From the NCBI GenBank assembly GCA_950295325.1, contig OX485809.1:31820144-31884143 (forward strand): a stretch of 64,000 bases of DNA, read 5' to 3'. This document shows positions 22,249 through 35,429 of this stretch, piece after piece. The stretch comes from Polytrichum commune (lineage: Eukaryota > Streptophyta > Polytrichopsida > Polytrichales > Polytrichaceae). Every line of letters begins with the position of its first letter. Within the stretch, counting starts at the first letter, position 1. The notes beneath the pieces were generated by a model. That model was given only the letters and a program-made list of their open reading frames with translations, had not been told where the DNA came from and searched no databases. A program made the translations under genes and the position numbers.

Positions 22249-25200
22249 CTAATTTTTTAATTCTTGCCAGGCATCAGCAAACACCACATCATGGTGCTCT
22301 ATCAAACACTGGACTGCCTCCACAACTCCAAAATCCAGAGATGTAGGCTCATCGTCAAGAGGTATTTGGGCAGACATGTCTGTACTTTTCTCGTCATCTG
22401 CTTCCCCATTGAGTAAGCCCTCATCTGCTTATCAAGAAAATTACAAAAATCTCTATTAGGCTCACTATTCCACACTGAAATAAAGTTCTAAAAACTATTT
22501 ACAGACTTTCTGAAAGTAAGGCAGAAATGTGTTATTAAAGTACTTATCTCTCTGGAACCACCTCTTGTAGGATATGGATGCAATTAGTGTGAGATGATTA
22601 GCATATACAAATCATGCCCATAGCCATTTGCCTCATAAATTTTGGAGCCCATATGAATATCTTATTTATCCTCAAAGTGAAAATTCTTGTGCTTGTTAAA
22701 TGGTCATACAGGTCCCTCCAATTATGTTGACTATTGAGCCTAGAACAATTATCATACTTTGAACACATAGTCCAATCTCTTCTAAATACATGTCTTTTTG
22801 GTGATCATTCTTGAATCCACACCTAGCCACATACCACTCAAATATAGGTGTCCATATTATTGCTATGTTGGATTTAGGCATCTCTAGCTTATCTCTTCTA
22901 CAAACTTCAAAGAGGATCAAGTGGGTGGCCTGTCAGTGTGCTTTCTAATTTTTCTGATACACATTGTGCTGTACTATAGAGTGCTGTCTGGTTCAACACT
23001 ATTGAGTGCTGAAAGCTAATTCCACGTCGGATTGAACATGGTCTTGACCAATGTTAATATGACACTTGGTCAAACTCTCCCAGAATAGTGTTCTGAGTCA
23101 AATCAGACAGCACTCTATGAATTTTTGAACACTTAAGCCACCCACTTCTTGATCCTCCTAGAAAGAAATAGCACATGACTCTTCATGTGAAGATTGCACA
23201 TTGAGGAGATAAACATATAGAGTCCAAAATGTACCTTGCAGAGTACTCCATTCGTCTGCATCATCACCTTGAACATTTACGCGGACTGATACACTGGTGG
23301 GCTTAAGTGGCTGCAATCTCTTGTCCTCTAGAGCATCACTTCCTTTGCGCCCAAACTTAGCACTGGAAAAACGACGCAGAGATCTGGTAGCAATGGTTGG
23401 TTTATCCTCAGCTTCTCCTTTGTGCAATTCCAAGGGCGATCCTTTGCTCCTCCGCCATAATAGCGATGAAGACAGCTCAATAGCCAAGCTGTGAGAGTCC
23501 ATCTACAAAAATACAAAATACTAAGAAGTTGTAAAAATATTCACAATAGGTAAGGGCTCTGACTTTTCACACATTTCTAGATGTTTATTCCCAGCTTTTC
23601 ATACAAGTTTCCCTCCTTGAGTACTTGAAGTATACCAATCCTTGAACAAGAGAACTGAACGCAAAAAAGTTGGAAGTGTTCTGTACTTGACAGGTACAAG
23701 AAAAATGTAATGGAAATTTATGATGACTTGTCACCATCGACCTGTACTGTTAAAAAGATAACTAAATATATTCATTCCGAGAACAATATATAGTGCCTGG
23801 AGTATACCTTGTTGAGGGCTGATTTTTGACTGATTCGAAGGAGAAGGCCAGTCAGACATTCAAGAGTAGAGTAATTCGCAGTAGGTAGAGTGGCTAGGTG
23901 CTGGCGCAAAAGACGGTCACTTCCACGAGCATCCACAATGTCATCATACAAATCAAATGTTAACAGGGGCTCTGGGAGCATACTGAGGTACAGCTTCAAT
24001 AAAGCTGCAACATCAACAGGGCTTACTCCATCTGGTAATGTTGCATTCCAATCTGTAGACAGAAGAGATCCAACAAAAATGTCATTAGTATTCCATTAGT
24101 GATAACCCCAAAAAGATGTGGCTGTCAATACAAATACATAGGTCCCAAGTTCCTCCAGCATCAATTAACAGTATTGATGAGATTCGCAAGCTTTAACTAT
24201 TCTAATGCAGAGACAAATTCCATAGCACCAACCCGCACGATGGCCTAAAAGGGAAACTGCCTAGGTTTTCACTAGGGTTCAATTACAAAGAAACTCCAAA
24301 ATCAAGTGAACCTATTGGTTGAGGGCAGAATTTTCAACCCAAAGAGTTTACGATAGCATCAAGGTTCAAGGGATGCAAAATTGAAGTGGTGCTAATGTGG
24401 CATCACTTTCCCACCAAATATCGACAGTCCCCACTCAAGAAAATACTCATAGTTTGAGAGACCAAACTTCAAGCTTGGGTCCAATCTTGTGTTTAAAAGT
24501 AAGGTCCAATAAGGGGTATTTTGAACCCCAACTTTCTTGGACCCAGACCCTAATGTAATGCCATCTCTGCTATACATGGAAATGCTGAAGCATTGTCTAT
24601 TGATGTACCTTTGGAATCCCATAAATTAATTTTGCAAAAACATTGAGAAACATGTACTGATAAGGGTGGCATTGAAAATATCATACAACATACTCATCAT
24701 TTACATGTATAACTTGTTTTCACGTAGGATGTGAAGTCCATGTCTTCTCCCAATCCTTACCATTATGATACAGATGAATAAGGCGGTCGAGCACTAGCTG
24801 ATCCGCTTCTTGCTTGAACATGTACTCTGCATGCAACCCTGTACATACATGTACACTATTTAATCAAGAGCCACAGTACACCAAAAATATAAATATGTAA
24901 TCTCTGGTCAAATGATATCAAAAACATGTAATAAACTAAAGATACAACACTAACTTAGTGCAGGGGAGTGATGGATCTCAATGTTGATGTATCCTAGACA
25001 TCAAGCATTGTAGTTAACATACATGCTTTGCAACATTTGCAGCACTTGACAATTAACATTCACTAAAAACGGGCATCCTGTTCTATAATGTTTGCGAGAT
25101 GAGAATTGGAATAGTTGTTACTAACTGGCCTAAAAATAGATGCAAAATAGCTGCACATCAAAGCCAATTACATGGCTCAAGACGGATGGTGGAAAAAGTA

Positions 25201-28200
25201 CCTGACTTAACAAGATATTCAACACACCTAATCACAATTTGTGGTACAGGTCTTGGACTGTTTTGCCTCTCCACAAGAGCGTAAAGCGGCACTCCAAAAA
25301 CTGGAAATCACAGTCACAAGCTGAGTTTCTCAGCCAGTTGAAAAATATAGCACACCGGGCTGCTCTAAATTGAAACTAGCTCCAAGTTCTGACAAAAATA
25401 TCAGAGTTCAAATATTTCTATGCCATTGACCTCCCCATCACAAAGTGAAGTTTGTCCAAATCCCTCCACGGAACTACAGACCTGCAACAAAATAGAAACT
25501 TTCAACACCAATTTTACTGCAATGCTATTTGGTGATCCTTCAACTAAAATTCTTACCAGTATCCTCATGTGAACCCTGCATAGACACCAATACCAAAAGC
25601 TGATGAGTATCGTCAAACTACTATCTTATATTGTTCATAGAAGGACAACAAAAGACTTCACACTAACAGAAACTCAGTACCAAAAAACCACACAAATACA
25701 GTAAGGACTAATCAAAGCAATTTAGAAAGTGAAGTGTCAAAGCACAGACTTGTAATACAATATCATAAAACCTATGAAGGACGAAGCTCTAACATATACC
25801 TTTTGCCACCAATCCATGTTAGCAATAAATTCCTTGCTTCTTTCAGTCGCCTTCTTTGCTATCTGCAACCATCTACAAACATGTACTCAATGAACTCTCA
25901 TCTAGCTTCCACAAGCCACAAAACCTCTCCTTCATCCAACAGGTAGATTGCCTCAATAAAGCTCCATAAGAAACTTACTACAAATCAATAACTATAACAT
26001 GAAGAGCAGTTTAACTTCTTGAAAAGAACTGCTCAACACTTGGTCAATTTAGTCCACAAATAGCTGTCATCTTGTCTATGTCACATTCATGCAGCTAATA
26101 AGAGCAAGTCCACCAGTTACAGTATCCGTATCCATACACATAAACATTTATTATGTGTGAAAGTAAATATTATGTTCCAAAATATTTTGAGATGGGCGCC
26201 CACCCATTGCCGTATCCGAATTTTAATATGAAATAAGGATGCCGTCATCCACTATTTCCAACAAATTGAGCTCATTTCTTGCCACCGCAAACTCTCACCA
26301 AGCATAATGAAACACATTCAATGACCTCATATCCTCTCAGATCTCCTCCTACAGGTTGATTTACCTAAAATAGTTTAGGGTACTTGAGTTGATGAGCTCT
26401 TCACCATGTCTTTTGCAAGACAACGTGAAATTTAAAAAGGTGTTTCCCATTTGCGGACATGGATATGGCAATTGGTGGGCTTGCTCTAACACAGATTCAA
26501 AATATCCATCAAGGCAGCATTGAGAAAGAAAAATTCAAACCCAAAGGTTCAAAATAAGAATATCGGACCTCTTCAACTTTAACTCTGCCAATCGCCACCT
26601 TTTCTTTGGTATCTGACAATCCTATGACAACTTTCTCTTTCGTATCTTGCAGACCAACAGCCACTTTCTCTTTTGTCTCCAGCAAATTCTTCTTGAGGAC
26701 AGAGCTAGCTGAGCGCCATCGCTCCTGTACTGTTGGACCACCATCTTTACTCTGTTGCTGTTGAAGTAACGACCAGCGAGAACGCACAACTGTCCCAGCA
26801 CGCTCAGCAGCTTCTGCAACACTTGAACTTGCGGTCTTGGCTACCTCACCTGCTACTGATGTGGCTTGTTTTATCTTCACAGCTGCCACAGGATCAAAAA
26901 AAATCATCAACATTGCCCAAAACAAGTGATGTTCTTGCAATGCAATTTCATCATATCTTGTTTCTGTTTTTGTTTTTTTTCCTCTCTTCATCTCCAACAT
27001 CAGAAGAGAATACCAGGTTTACATTATATTTGTTTACTCAGATTCTCACCTCTCAGGGTTCATTGCATTTTTTTTTTCTGAGCATGTTGTCGATGAATAA
27101 GAGGAACTGCCTTCATGTGACCCAGCTTAAGGTGTAAAGGTGATGATATTGTGATGTTATCATCCTTTCTTTATCGAATCAGCTCAAAATGCTGCAGTTA
27201 AGTCAAGTGAGACCTTCTCCACTATTTTCTTGAGCACCTTGTCAACAACCAGCCTCTCCAAGCTGATTTATATCAGAGGCACACCATATCAGATAAGGCA
27301 GATGGTAGAAGAGTAACATGCTATTTGAAATTGAATACAGATATTTCACATTGTTCCAAAGGATGTGTTTTGCGAACAACACGTTTTCACAAGAGTTTCA
27401 ATAAAGAGGAGACAAGGTGCAGGTCGTGACGGGCAATGTTCTTGAGCTGGATAATGAGTTGAGTTATCATGTATCCTGTGCCCCATGTACCAGACTTTGA
27501 ACATCTACATAAAAAGAAGAGTGCTGAAGCAGACAAGGGTGTATCCCTCTTATTAGTGCCAATTGAACTCATGAACTGTAAATATGACCCAATCAACTAT
27601 GATTTGAAGTACACTTCCAACTTGAGCTGGAATTCCACATTCATTATCAGAAAACTTGACATTACACAAGCTTTTTGTTGTCCAGAGTATACTTCGTGAG
27701 ACACTTTGGGAACTATAACCCAGGTGCATGAAAATGCACCCTCTAGGTTTTACCAATAACTGTTGGCACATGCAAAGAATGATAACATACAATTGTACTA
27801 CTGGTGAGAAAGCAATGGATAAAAACTTTCATATGAAAGAGCTGATCCATTTCTTATCACAAATGTGCTCAAAACTTGTGTGTAACCCGTGAACATTTTG
27901 CATTGTTTGAATGCAACGGGAAAATCCTTGGGAAAAAGAGGTTCCCATGTCCAATCTCAAATGTCACTTCTGAAAAGATATAATTTGTAAGTAAGCTTTT
28001 ATTAAAGACATTCATGCCATTCAACCAAGTCGTCTGCATTGCAAAGTTCAATTGTTCCTAAAAGCGGATACTGACCCTGATGTACAAAGGATAAGGCCCT
28101 CACATTTCACTGAAACATCAGGTATACCTGGCCAATTGCTGTTAAGATATTAAACCCACAAGGAGCATAATAAGAAGGGCTTTGTCATTCAGTTTCAGCT

Positions 28201-28409
28201 GCCAATGTTGATCAATTCCTCAATTCGGGGTTATCTTAACTCACCCGATCACTATTGCTCCTACTACTGTTGCAACCTTTTTCAGAGTTTTATGTGCATT
28301 TTTATTTAAGATTTTTTCTTCGGAGACTACAAGGAGGAGGAGGATGAGTTCACTCACTTGAAGAGGAAAAGAACCCGCCAGCTTTCTCACGCCACTGATT
28401 TGACGACAT
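22249..28409 (-). CDS. RhoGAP-domain protein, At5g61530-like
   Basis: Coding exons on the minus strand are 28358-28409, 26569-26882, 25800-25862, 25557-25575, 25202-25300, 24761-24838, 23808-24052, 23235-23502 and 22249-22424. Phases agree throughout and give 437 aa. Residues 1-17 (MSSNQWREKAGGFFSSS) and the Ala/Lys-rich repeats of exon 2 (TKEKV, SDTKEKVAIG) match the N-terminal layout of the Arabidopsis relative. The RhoGAP domain runs from about FGVPL (151) to the NKMDSHSLA region (about 289-300). LLKLYLSMLPEPLLTFDLYD and the Asn of LNKM are present. The arginine-finger position is Lys (EYMFK, K191), so GTPase activation is doubtful. Exon 4 is only 19 nt. The C-terminus ends FGVVEAVQCLIEHHDVVFAD. 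A 5'-UTR intron (about 28429-29090) is possible. Confidence 0.93.
22555..22830 (+). repeat. Dispersed repeat A, copy 2 (RhoGAP intron 8)
   Basis: Best-matching partner of 18775-19040. It contains CAATTATGTTGACTATTGAG, AACACATAGTCCAATCTC and TGTCTTTTTGGTG. It lies antisense to the host gene. Confidence 0.78.
22912..23155. mobile_element. Hairpin MITE in RhoGAP intron 8
   Basis: GAGGATCAAGTGGGTGG at the left is mirrored by CCACCCACTTCTTGATCCTC at the right. Further in, AGAGTGCTGTCTGGTT (left) is mirrored by AATCAGACAGCACTCT (right). It is non-coding, about 245 bp, and no clear target duplication was found. Confidence 0.65.
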
Positions 28410-28932
28410 ATCCAAGCACCGCCTCAACCTGCACCATCGCCACAAAAACTCTTCATCAACAGGTTTACCTCAGGAAATATTGCATGTTGTCAAAAACAAA
28501 TTATGTGCGCAGGATATTCAGCACCCTTGGAAGATGAAACAGACTGCACTGTCTGTCTGTTGCCACTAAACAAACTTCACCAATGCCTAAGTAGTAGGAC
28601 ACTTAAAGTTCACATGTCGATCAGCATCATCCCCCACGATCTCAAATTCCAGTAAAAATGATAATCCACCTTTGAGATTCAGCTAAAATGCTAAATCCAA
28701 CAACGACTACAACAAATCCCAGGACCCACACCCTTGCCCTCGATGCCACGTGGAGACTACATTAGGGTTCCTCAAAAATCCCACAAAAATTCTTCCCGGC
28801 CAAAGATTCCAAACTTGACCTTCTGAAGAATTCCCCCCCAAGCAAAAATCTCTCAACACTATCTGCGAAATTACACCAAACTTATCTACCAAAATGTCCG
28901 AGCCAGATCTGCACATGCATGCATCCCAAAAC

Positions 28933-28937
<5 letters not shown>

Positions 28938-28976
<39 letters not shown>
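28938..28976. repeat. (CT)n microsatellite
   Basis: An almost pure CT run of nearly 40 bp (GA on the gene strand). It lies in the leader or 5'-UTR intron of the RhoGAP gene. Confidence 0.9.
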
Positions 28977-28977
<1 letters not shown>

Positions 28978-29090
28978 AATGCCGACTTCCAAAACCCAAT
29001 TCCCAGTGCCATTAAACACATCCAAGATCCATCCACACATAGAAATTCCAGGTACCTAACAAAGAAAAGCCACAAAAACTGTAGTAGTAC

Positions 29091-29223
29091 CTGAGGCAAG
29101 GGTTAACTTAGGGAGAGGTAGCCTGCGATGATCGTTGGTTGGTTAGTTGGGCGGGTAGTGCACGCTGAGTTAAGCTAGTGATGATGATGTTGTATGTGAG
29201 GTTGTGTGCAAGAAGGAACCCTA

Positions 29224-29254
<31 letters not shown>

Positions 29255-29300
29255 GGGGCGAAGAAGGAGGCTGGCTTAAACTTGAACTCGAACTGGAACT
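29091..29300 (-). promoter_or_regulatory. Putative first (untranslated) exon and promoter of the RhoGAP gene
   Basis: On the minus strand a CTCAG|GTACTA donor-like site lies at 29091/29090. A GTGCAG acceptor ends at 28429, 19 nt before the coding exon's ATG. This suggests a 5'-UTR intron. The sequence upstream carries a GAA-rich tract at about 29218-29260 (CTT-rich on the gene strand). No TATA box is obvious. Transcript data are needed for the start site. Confidence 0.4.
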
Positions 29301-29681
29301 TGAACTTGCCATGCTCCTACCTCATTACCTTCCCACCGCCTCCAAGGTTGGCGTCGGATGCTACCTAAACTTCAAGTATTAACAGTGGGAGTAAGTGATT
29401 GGTGTAGAAAGTGGAGTTGTTGCGATGACTCTCGTGTGATGATGAAGTTGGGGTATGTTAAGCTTATGTGGGACATGATGACAAAAAGAAAGAGTAAGTT
29501 ATGCAGGGGAGGAGAGGGAGGAGCCTCACGAGGAGGCGGAGAGCATATTCCTCAACCAGGGAAGGTGCATGTGCGGTAGCCTTGAAGCCAGGGAGGCTGC
29601 AAAACCAGGCTCTCATTCTTTTGGACTGCTTTCTCTCTCTTGTGATCTCTCTCTCTCTCTCGCTCTGTCTCTGTGAGAGCG

Positions 29682-29709
29682 TGTCTGTCTGTCTGTCTGT
29701 CTGTCTGTC
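29682..29709. repeat. (TGTC)n microsatellite
   Basis: A pure run of about seven TGTC units after an imperfect CT-rich stretch. Confidence 0.9.
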
Positions 29710-29774
29710 GGTAGTGAAGTCGTGGTTGAATCATCCGATTCATCTGAGTTCCAATTAAACCCACTGCGCCGTTC

Positions 29775-30030
29775 GATGCAGTTTCCGGGGAGATTTGTGG
29801 GCATAACCGGTCAAAATCCTAGTGTTTCCAAGTCCAAGCGGTTACATGTTGCGATCTTCTGGTTTTTGTTTACTGATGTGAGGTATATTCCATTGATTCC
29901 TCTAAAATGATGGGTAATTTTCTTGCGGGCTTGAACTTCAACCACTTATGTATTTCCCAAACTCAACCGGCCCGTCTGTAACTGGTGGGTGGGTTTCCCC
30001 GTTCATTGGTTCGATGCTATCTGTCCTTCC
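29775..30030. repeat. Dispersed repeat P, second copy
   Basis: This is the partner of 16130-16410. Shared blocks include CCAAGTCCAAGCGGTTACAT, GATCTTCTGGTTTTTGT and CGTCTGTAACTGGTGGGTGG. Confidence 0.6.
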
Positions 30031-30124
30031 ATCTTTCCACATTTCCTGCAACTAATGTGTTGTTTATGTGGATATTTTTGTCACCCAAGGTCGATGGGTC
30101 TTAAATGGTACTTTCTCCAACTAG

Positions 30125-30850
30125 CCCACTTCTCCTAGAACATGAACACATGATTACACACTAGTACGAGGCCAACTGGTTAGCAAATCCAAATTGATAA
30201 CCGGACTACCATGACTTGATCACTCCATCTGGTACTGGGCACGTCTCATCTTCCCATCAATAGAGAGTCCTCCTTCATGTTTCTCAACAACCCATTGCAC
30301 CGTCCGATTTTATTTATCTTTCCATCTTTTCACATTTTCTGCAATTATTATGTTTTTTAATGGAAGTTGCATGGTTATTCATAGGTTTGTGTGACCTGAG
30401 ATGAGTGGCCCATAACATACCACAATGGTTACACTAGGTGGATTTGTTGACGTGTGACTTATTCTTGATTGGATGCAAGGAGGCATGTTCTTGTGACCCC
30501 TAATTGATGATTGGGTTATCAATGGCATGACCATTTTGTCATATAATGGACACTTGTCAATCTACAATTGGTTGAAATAACATCCAATACATGAACCAAA
30601 TTACCATGATTTTTGTGAGAGCTTGAATTTTCTTCCTAGATTCTTTTTTCACATGAGATGAGTGACACATAATATATTGTTGTGGCCAAGGCAAGTGATG
30701 TTGCTGACGGAGGCTATTCTTCATTGGATATAAGGAGGCACATGATCACACGTAATTGATGACCATGCCATGGCATGATCACTGTGTTCGGTAATGAGCA
30801 CGTGTCACCTTGCCAATGGCCATAGTATACATATACCTAGTACCTACCTT
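30125..30850. repeat. Decayed tandem repeat, about 3 units of ~260 bp
   Basis: Matching blocks recur: GATGAGTG(G/A)C(C/A)CATAA at about 30398 and 30656, TTCTTGATTGGATGCAAGGAGGC against TTCTTCATTGGATATAAGGAGGC, and ATGATCAC...GGTA(A/C)TG(A/G)GCACGT in the first and last units. Confidence 0.55.
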
Positions 30851-32600
30851 GCCATAGTATCTACCTTGCAGCTATTGTTGCAAGATACGTATTGGCTACT
30901 TACTACATCCCATCGTAGGGCGACATATGTCCAATAATAAGTTCATAATTGCTCTCAACATATCAATACATGTCCGACGTTTAAAATGTATATATCTAAA
31001 AGAAAACAAGTCAAATAAATATTAGAGTAGCACTTCATAAGTTCAATAAATAGGTGGGCAAGTTGATTTCAAGTGGTATTAAAGGTTTGAATGGTCATTA
31101 TGTAGCAAAAATGTAAAACCTTGGTGGTATGATATTGATAAGCTCTAGATAAGGATCTATTGGTTTTTAGAGTCCTAAGTATTGCATGTCACCAACTTTT
31201 TTTTTTAGTATTTTGAATATTGATTGGTTGGCTATAGGCAATTGCAGGTCGTTGCATATGTGGCTATGACAAACATGTTCATTGAGTATATATTGGCAAG
31301 AATAATTTAATATTTTCACACATTGGCTATACAGTGAAAACAAGATAAAAATATATGGCAATATTTATAATAAAAATAATAATAGCTAGAGGCGATACAT
31401 AAATTGTTCGAGTCTAAAAATGGCTACAAGGGCCTAAAGCCAAACCTCAAATTGGCTAAAAACATGGATTTTCTCTAATGGTTGGCTTGGGCATGAGGGG
31501 TAGACTTCTTGGGCATATCATTCTTGTAGAGGCATTTGCTCAGGGAGGGGTGAAGCAATCAAGGTCAAAAACCTTGCTCCCAAAGGAGGATGCTTCCAAC
31601 TCACAAGCAAAGCAAACACATTTGCGAGCAAAGGGCACATCCAAAGGCTTTGGATTGCACGTGTTCCTTGAGCTTACAAACTATAGTTCGATGGCAATGT
31701 TTTGCTCCAACTTACCCCCTTTGACATGATTGTGATTGACACAAATTCAAGATTCACAGTCAAGGTCAATCGCAGAGGGAGGGTTGGCCACACAATTACC
31801 AAGAGGACCAGATGACCAAAACAATAGTTTAGGAAGAGGATTTGATTGCGGATTACCAAGAGGACCAAATTACCAACAAAACAAGATTCACCTTGCTTGC
31901 ACTCGTACCCAAAAAGTGAGAGTCACCTCACATTCAACCACATCCCATGCCATACCAATACCATTCGTAAGAATAATCACAAATCGACAAAACAACACGC
32001 AAGAGAAAACATAAACAAAGGAGGGTTTTAACCCCCCCCCCCCCACTATTTGGGCGAGGCGGTTGGGTGTAATTAAAATACCATCCTTTGAATCCATATC
32101 CCACAATCACACAAGTTTTAACAACTTCAATTGCGACTGCCATAGGACATTTGCTCACCATTCCCCCAACTGCATTGTAGCATGAAGTGTGCAAATACAA
32201 ACTCCCCATCAAGGAACGGACATCTAGCAAGTTGGAACTAAGGAGTAATTAACAAAAAGATTGATCACAAGTCACTGCAATTACCACCACTAAGCATTAG
32301 CAACCAATGCACATCCATCCAGGGCGATGAAACCAAACACAAGGGCGTTACCAAAAACGATGATGAACTGGCAATATGTGATCGCTATGGCGATGAAGAG
32401 CTCATAGGCAATGAACGAAGTGGCAATGAAGAGCTCAGGGAGGGGGAGAATGGACACATGAGATCTCAAATGTGGCGATGGGATTCAAATCCATCAACAA
32501 AGGTCTCGCATTGCTAGCTACATGTGTGCAAGTAGGGTAAAGTGGACCAAAAAAAAAATGCTCCAATATACTAAAACCATAATTTTTTTTGTCAAAGGCC
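30850..32600. other. Intergenic, no gene seen
   Basis: Mostly AT-rich. Short overlapping ORFs on both strands at 31478-32230 have no recognisable domain. A C homopolymer lies at 32031-32044. Confidence 0.4.
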
Positions 32601-32606
32601 TAATAT

Positions 32607-33579
32607 TGTCGCGCACCTCTCCATGAGGAGTGCCCGAGACACCATGGGCACAAGGGGGACCCCGGAGTGACACCCGGGACTTGTGGCGCCATTGGTGAGA
32701 GGGCCCAAGTGATCCTAGTGTGGGTGAGGGCCCCGGGCGTTGGGAACGCCTCCCACCCACGGAGACTAGGAGGAACAAGGGTAAGGCCATGAGCTATGCG
32801 TAGCTCATGGCGTGGTGATTCTAGAATGCTCAAGAACACCTCAATCGGAGGTGTGAGCTAGGAGTTATGGCCATTTGAGTGGGGCGCTGTCCCGGGACAG
32901 CGCCCTGGTACAGCAGTGCCTGGGAGTGATTCCCGGCACTGCCAAGGTTCAAACAGGCATAACTTCCTCAAGACTTGCCCGAATGGGGCAAGTGAGGAGT
33001 CCATCGGCATCTGCGTGAAGCGTAGATGAAGATAGAGTGGTTGGTTGTTATGATCAGACATCATACAAGGAAGTTATGATGGTCTGAAGCTGCTGGGGGG
33101 TTCTAGGCCCAGCAGCTAAAGGAGAATGTCCACTTGGCCCCAACTCTTGGTAGAGAGACAAGAGGTTGGTTGACGGTGGGGTAGGGGCCCCGCGTAGAGT
33201 CCTAGAGGCTTATATGGGTGAGGTGGTGTGGCCTCACCCACCCGAGGCCGAACGGCACGGCCTCCATGGGCTTTGGCCCATTGTGAGGCCATAGTTGCCT
33301 AGTATGGTTCGGGTTGTTGTAGTGTTGCTCTGGCAATGCGATGATCAACATAAGATGGGACTTCCATGGATGGAAGTCCACATCTAGAAATGAGTTACCG
33401 ATTAAGGGGTGAGTCCCGAAAGCAAAGTAGGAGGGTTGGTTTCCCTTCTACGAACTATAAGGTCCGGGGTAGGAGGAGCTAACCATTAGCATGGCGGTAT
33501 GCGAAGGGTTAGCGCTCATAACCTTTGCTAGGAATGGAAATTGGCAAGATGGTCAAGGGGGCTAGCAAGGGTTGTGACA
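32607..33579. mobile_element. Solo LTR, 973 bp
   Basis: The unit begins TGTC and ends GACA. The 5-bp direct repeat AATAT flanks it (32602-32606 and 33580-33584). It is a sharp GC-rich island (many CCCGGG and GGGCCC motifs) in AT-rich flanks. It contains small perfect hairpins such as GCGCTGTCCCGGGACAGCGC and GAGCTATGCGTAGCTC, and a TATAT motif near 33210. No primer-binding site or retroviral gene adjoins it. Copia or Gypsy origin cannot be told. Confidence 0.8.
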
Positions 33580-33589
33580 AATATAGTAG

Positions 33590-35425
33590 AAAAATGTTGT
33601 TTAAATTGGAGTTTTTCATGATGACTTCTATTTTGTGTTAAATACTAAAATGTAGAATATCAAGTTGAGATCTTCAAAACTTATCAATTAAAAGTGATGC
33701 TCAAAAACAAATGGTTGAATTTGGTTTTGGACATAGATTTCATGACCTTAAATATCTTGAAGTTGGAATTTTTTTCATATTCCTTAAATTCATTACCTAG
33801 TTGAGGGCAACATCACAAAACTTTGTAGAAAACCATCAGTCGAATGTAATTTAATCATATTTAAAACAAATTTTAGACAATTCTTTGTTCTATATCATCT
33901 ACTTGCACACCACTTGCACCCTCTCCTAAAATGTATATATTTTTTTGAATTTTATTTGCCAACATAAATTGCTTGGTTTTGTAAATCAATATGTTTTCTA
34001 AATGCCTATGATTTTTTTCTTCACAAAAGTCAAAGTTAATGTATAGTATTGAATCACTTTTGCCTAACACTAGGCATGGATCATGAGTTGTCCACTTTAC
34101 TGTGCTTGCACCCATATGTGGAGGAGGACGGTAGCTAAGAGAAGACAAATATGGCCTCCAAGTTAATGGGGGGTGACACTCATGGAGCTTATTAGCTCTA
34201 GATAGGTGGTGGCCAAAGTAGTGATGGCCCCTTGCAGGCTTGCACTATATGAACCCGGATATATTTAACGCATGCTTTTTGTGGTCCCCAAATTTGTTTC
34301 GATAACTGGCCCCTTTTAGCCCCCAAAAAAGGTTGCATTTCACTTTCCAAACATTTGATGGTTACTCCTATTGGCACATCATGGTGGTACATAGGAAACA
34401 ATTTGGTCTTGGTACTTAACTGATACAATGAAAGTTGAATAGGGAATATTGATGTACTTTAATGATGATTGGATATTTGAATTATCTTGATCATTGTCCA
34501 ATAAGAATAATTGTAGTTGTACATATTATGTGAGGCAATCTTAAGTAATTGTTGCCAATTCATGGTCTTGATTTCCTTTAATGGCATATGCATATAGTGG
34601 TATGTATGAATCTCTTTTGGTTTTATTTTGCAAGAAATGATTATTACATATTTTGACCAATTTGTCATTGTTCTTGGTTGAAGTCAATTGACAAGTTGTT
34701 GTGGAATATGGTCTGAAACTCTCTATATTACTTGTTGCTAAAAACTCATGGTTGCTAACAATGCTTGCTTTGAAGTTGCAAAAATGACTATGAGGCCGAT
34801 GCTAAGAAATTTGATTGCCTAACTAAAAGACTAAGAGATTTGAAGACTTGAAGATTTGAAGCAACACATGAATATGTCTTGATCCAAAGGAAACTGATGA
34901 GTTTATCACAACCAAGCAATAGCACTTCTACGAAATTGGTCATGGTCCTTCAAAAAATTAGTGTCCCTAATGAGTATAAGGGTGTAAGAATCAAGTATGT
35001 GACCATGGGAACCAAGCCAAGAACCCCCCGTTGGCACATGGGATGGGTCCAACAACCACTAATAGCCCCCCCTCCCACCATCAATTTGAGCTGGTCACTT
35101 AGGGGCTCAATGAGTCAATCCTAACATGGTCATATTAACTTCTATTAACTAGACCCGTGTCAGGTGCATGACTCTAGGCCCACATTGCTCCAAATTATGG
35201 TTTAGTTAGTGGATAACTTTATTATTTATCATTTTAAGTTGAATAATTTGCATCTGAAACTTGAAAAAGTAGTTGGAGATCCATCCTCATGGAAACACAA
35301 ATAACAAATTATAATTAAAACATAAAAATACATTTCTTTGCATGACAAACATTTCCTTCAAAATAAATGGCATGAATGACATTGCATGCAAGCTTGGCAA
35401 ACTATGTCATCACATTGAAGGTTGC
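33590..35425. other. Intergenic, no gene seen
   Basis: AT-rich. Short ORFs on both strands show no family resemblance. Confidence 0.4.
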
Positions 35426-35429
35426 AAAT

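Noticed and set aside
25420..25483. A possible RhoGAP exon with SSVEGFGQTSLCDGE on the minus strand
   Set aside because: It resembles the linker before FGVPL, but its phases do not fit either neighbour, while the 19-nt exon at 25557-25575 joins both sides in phase and supplies the expected linker.
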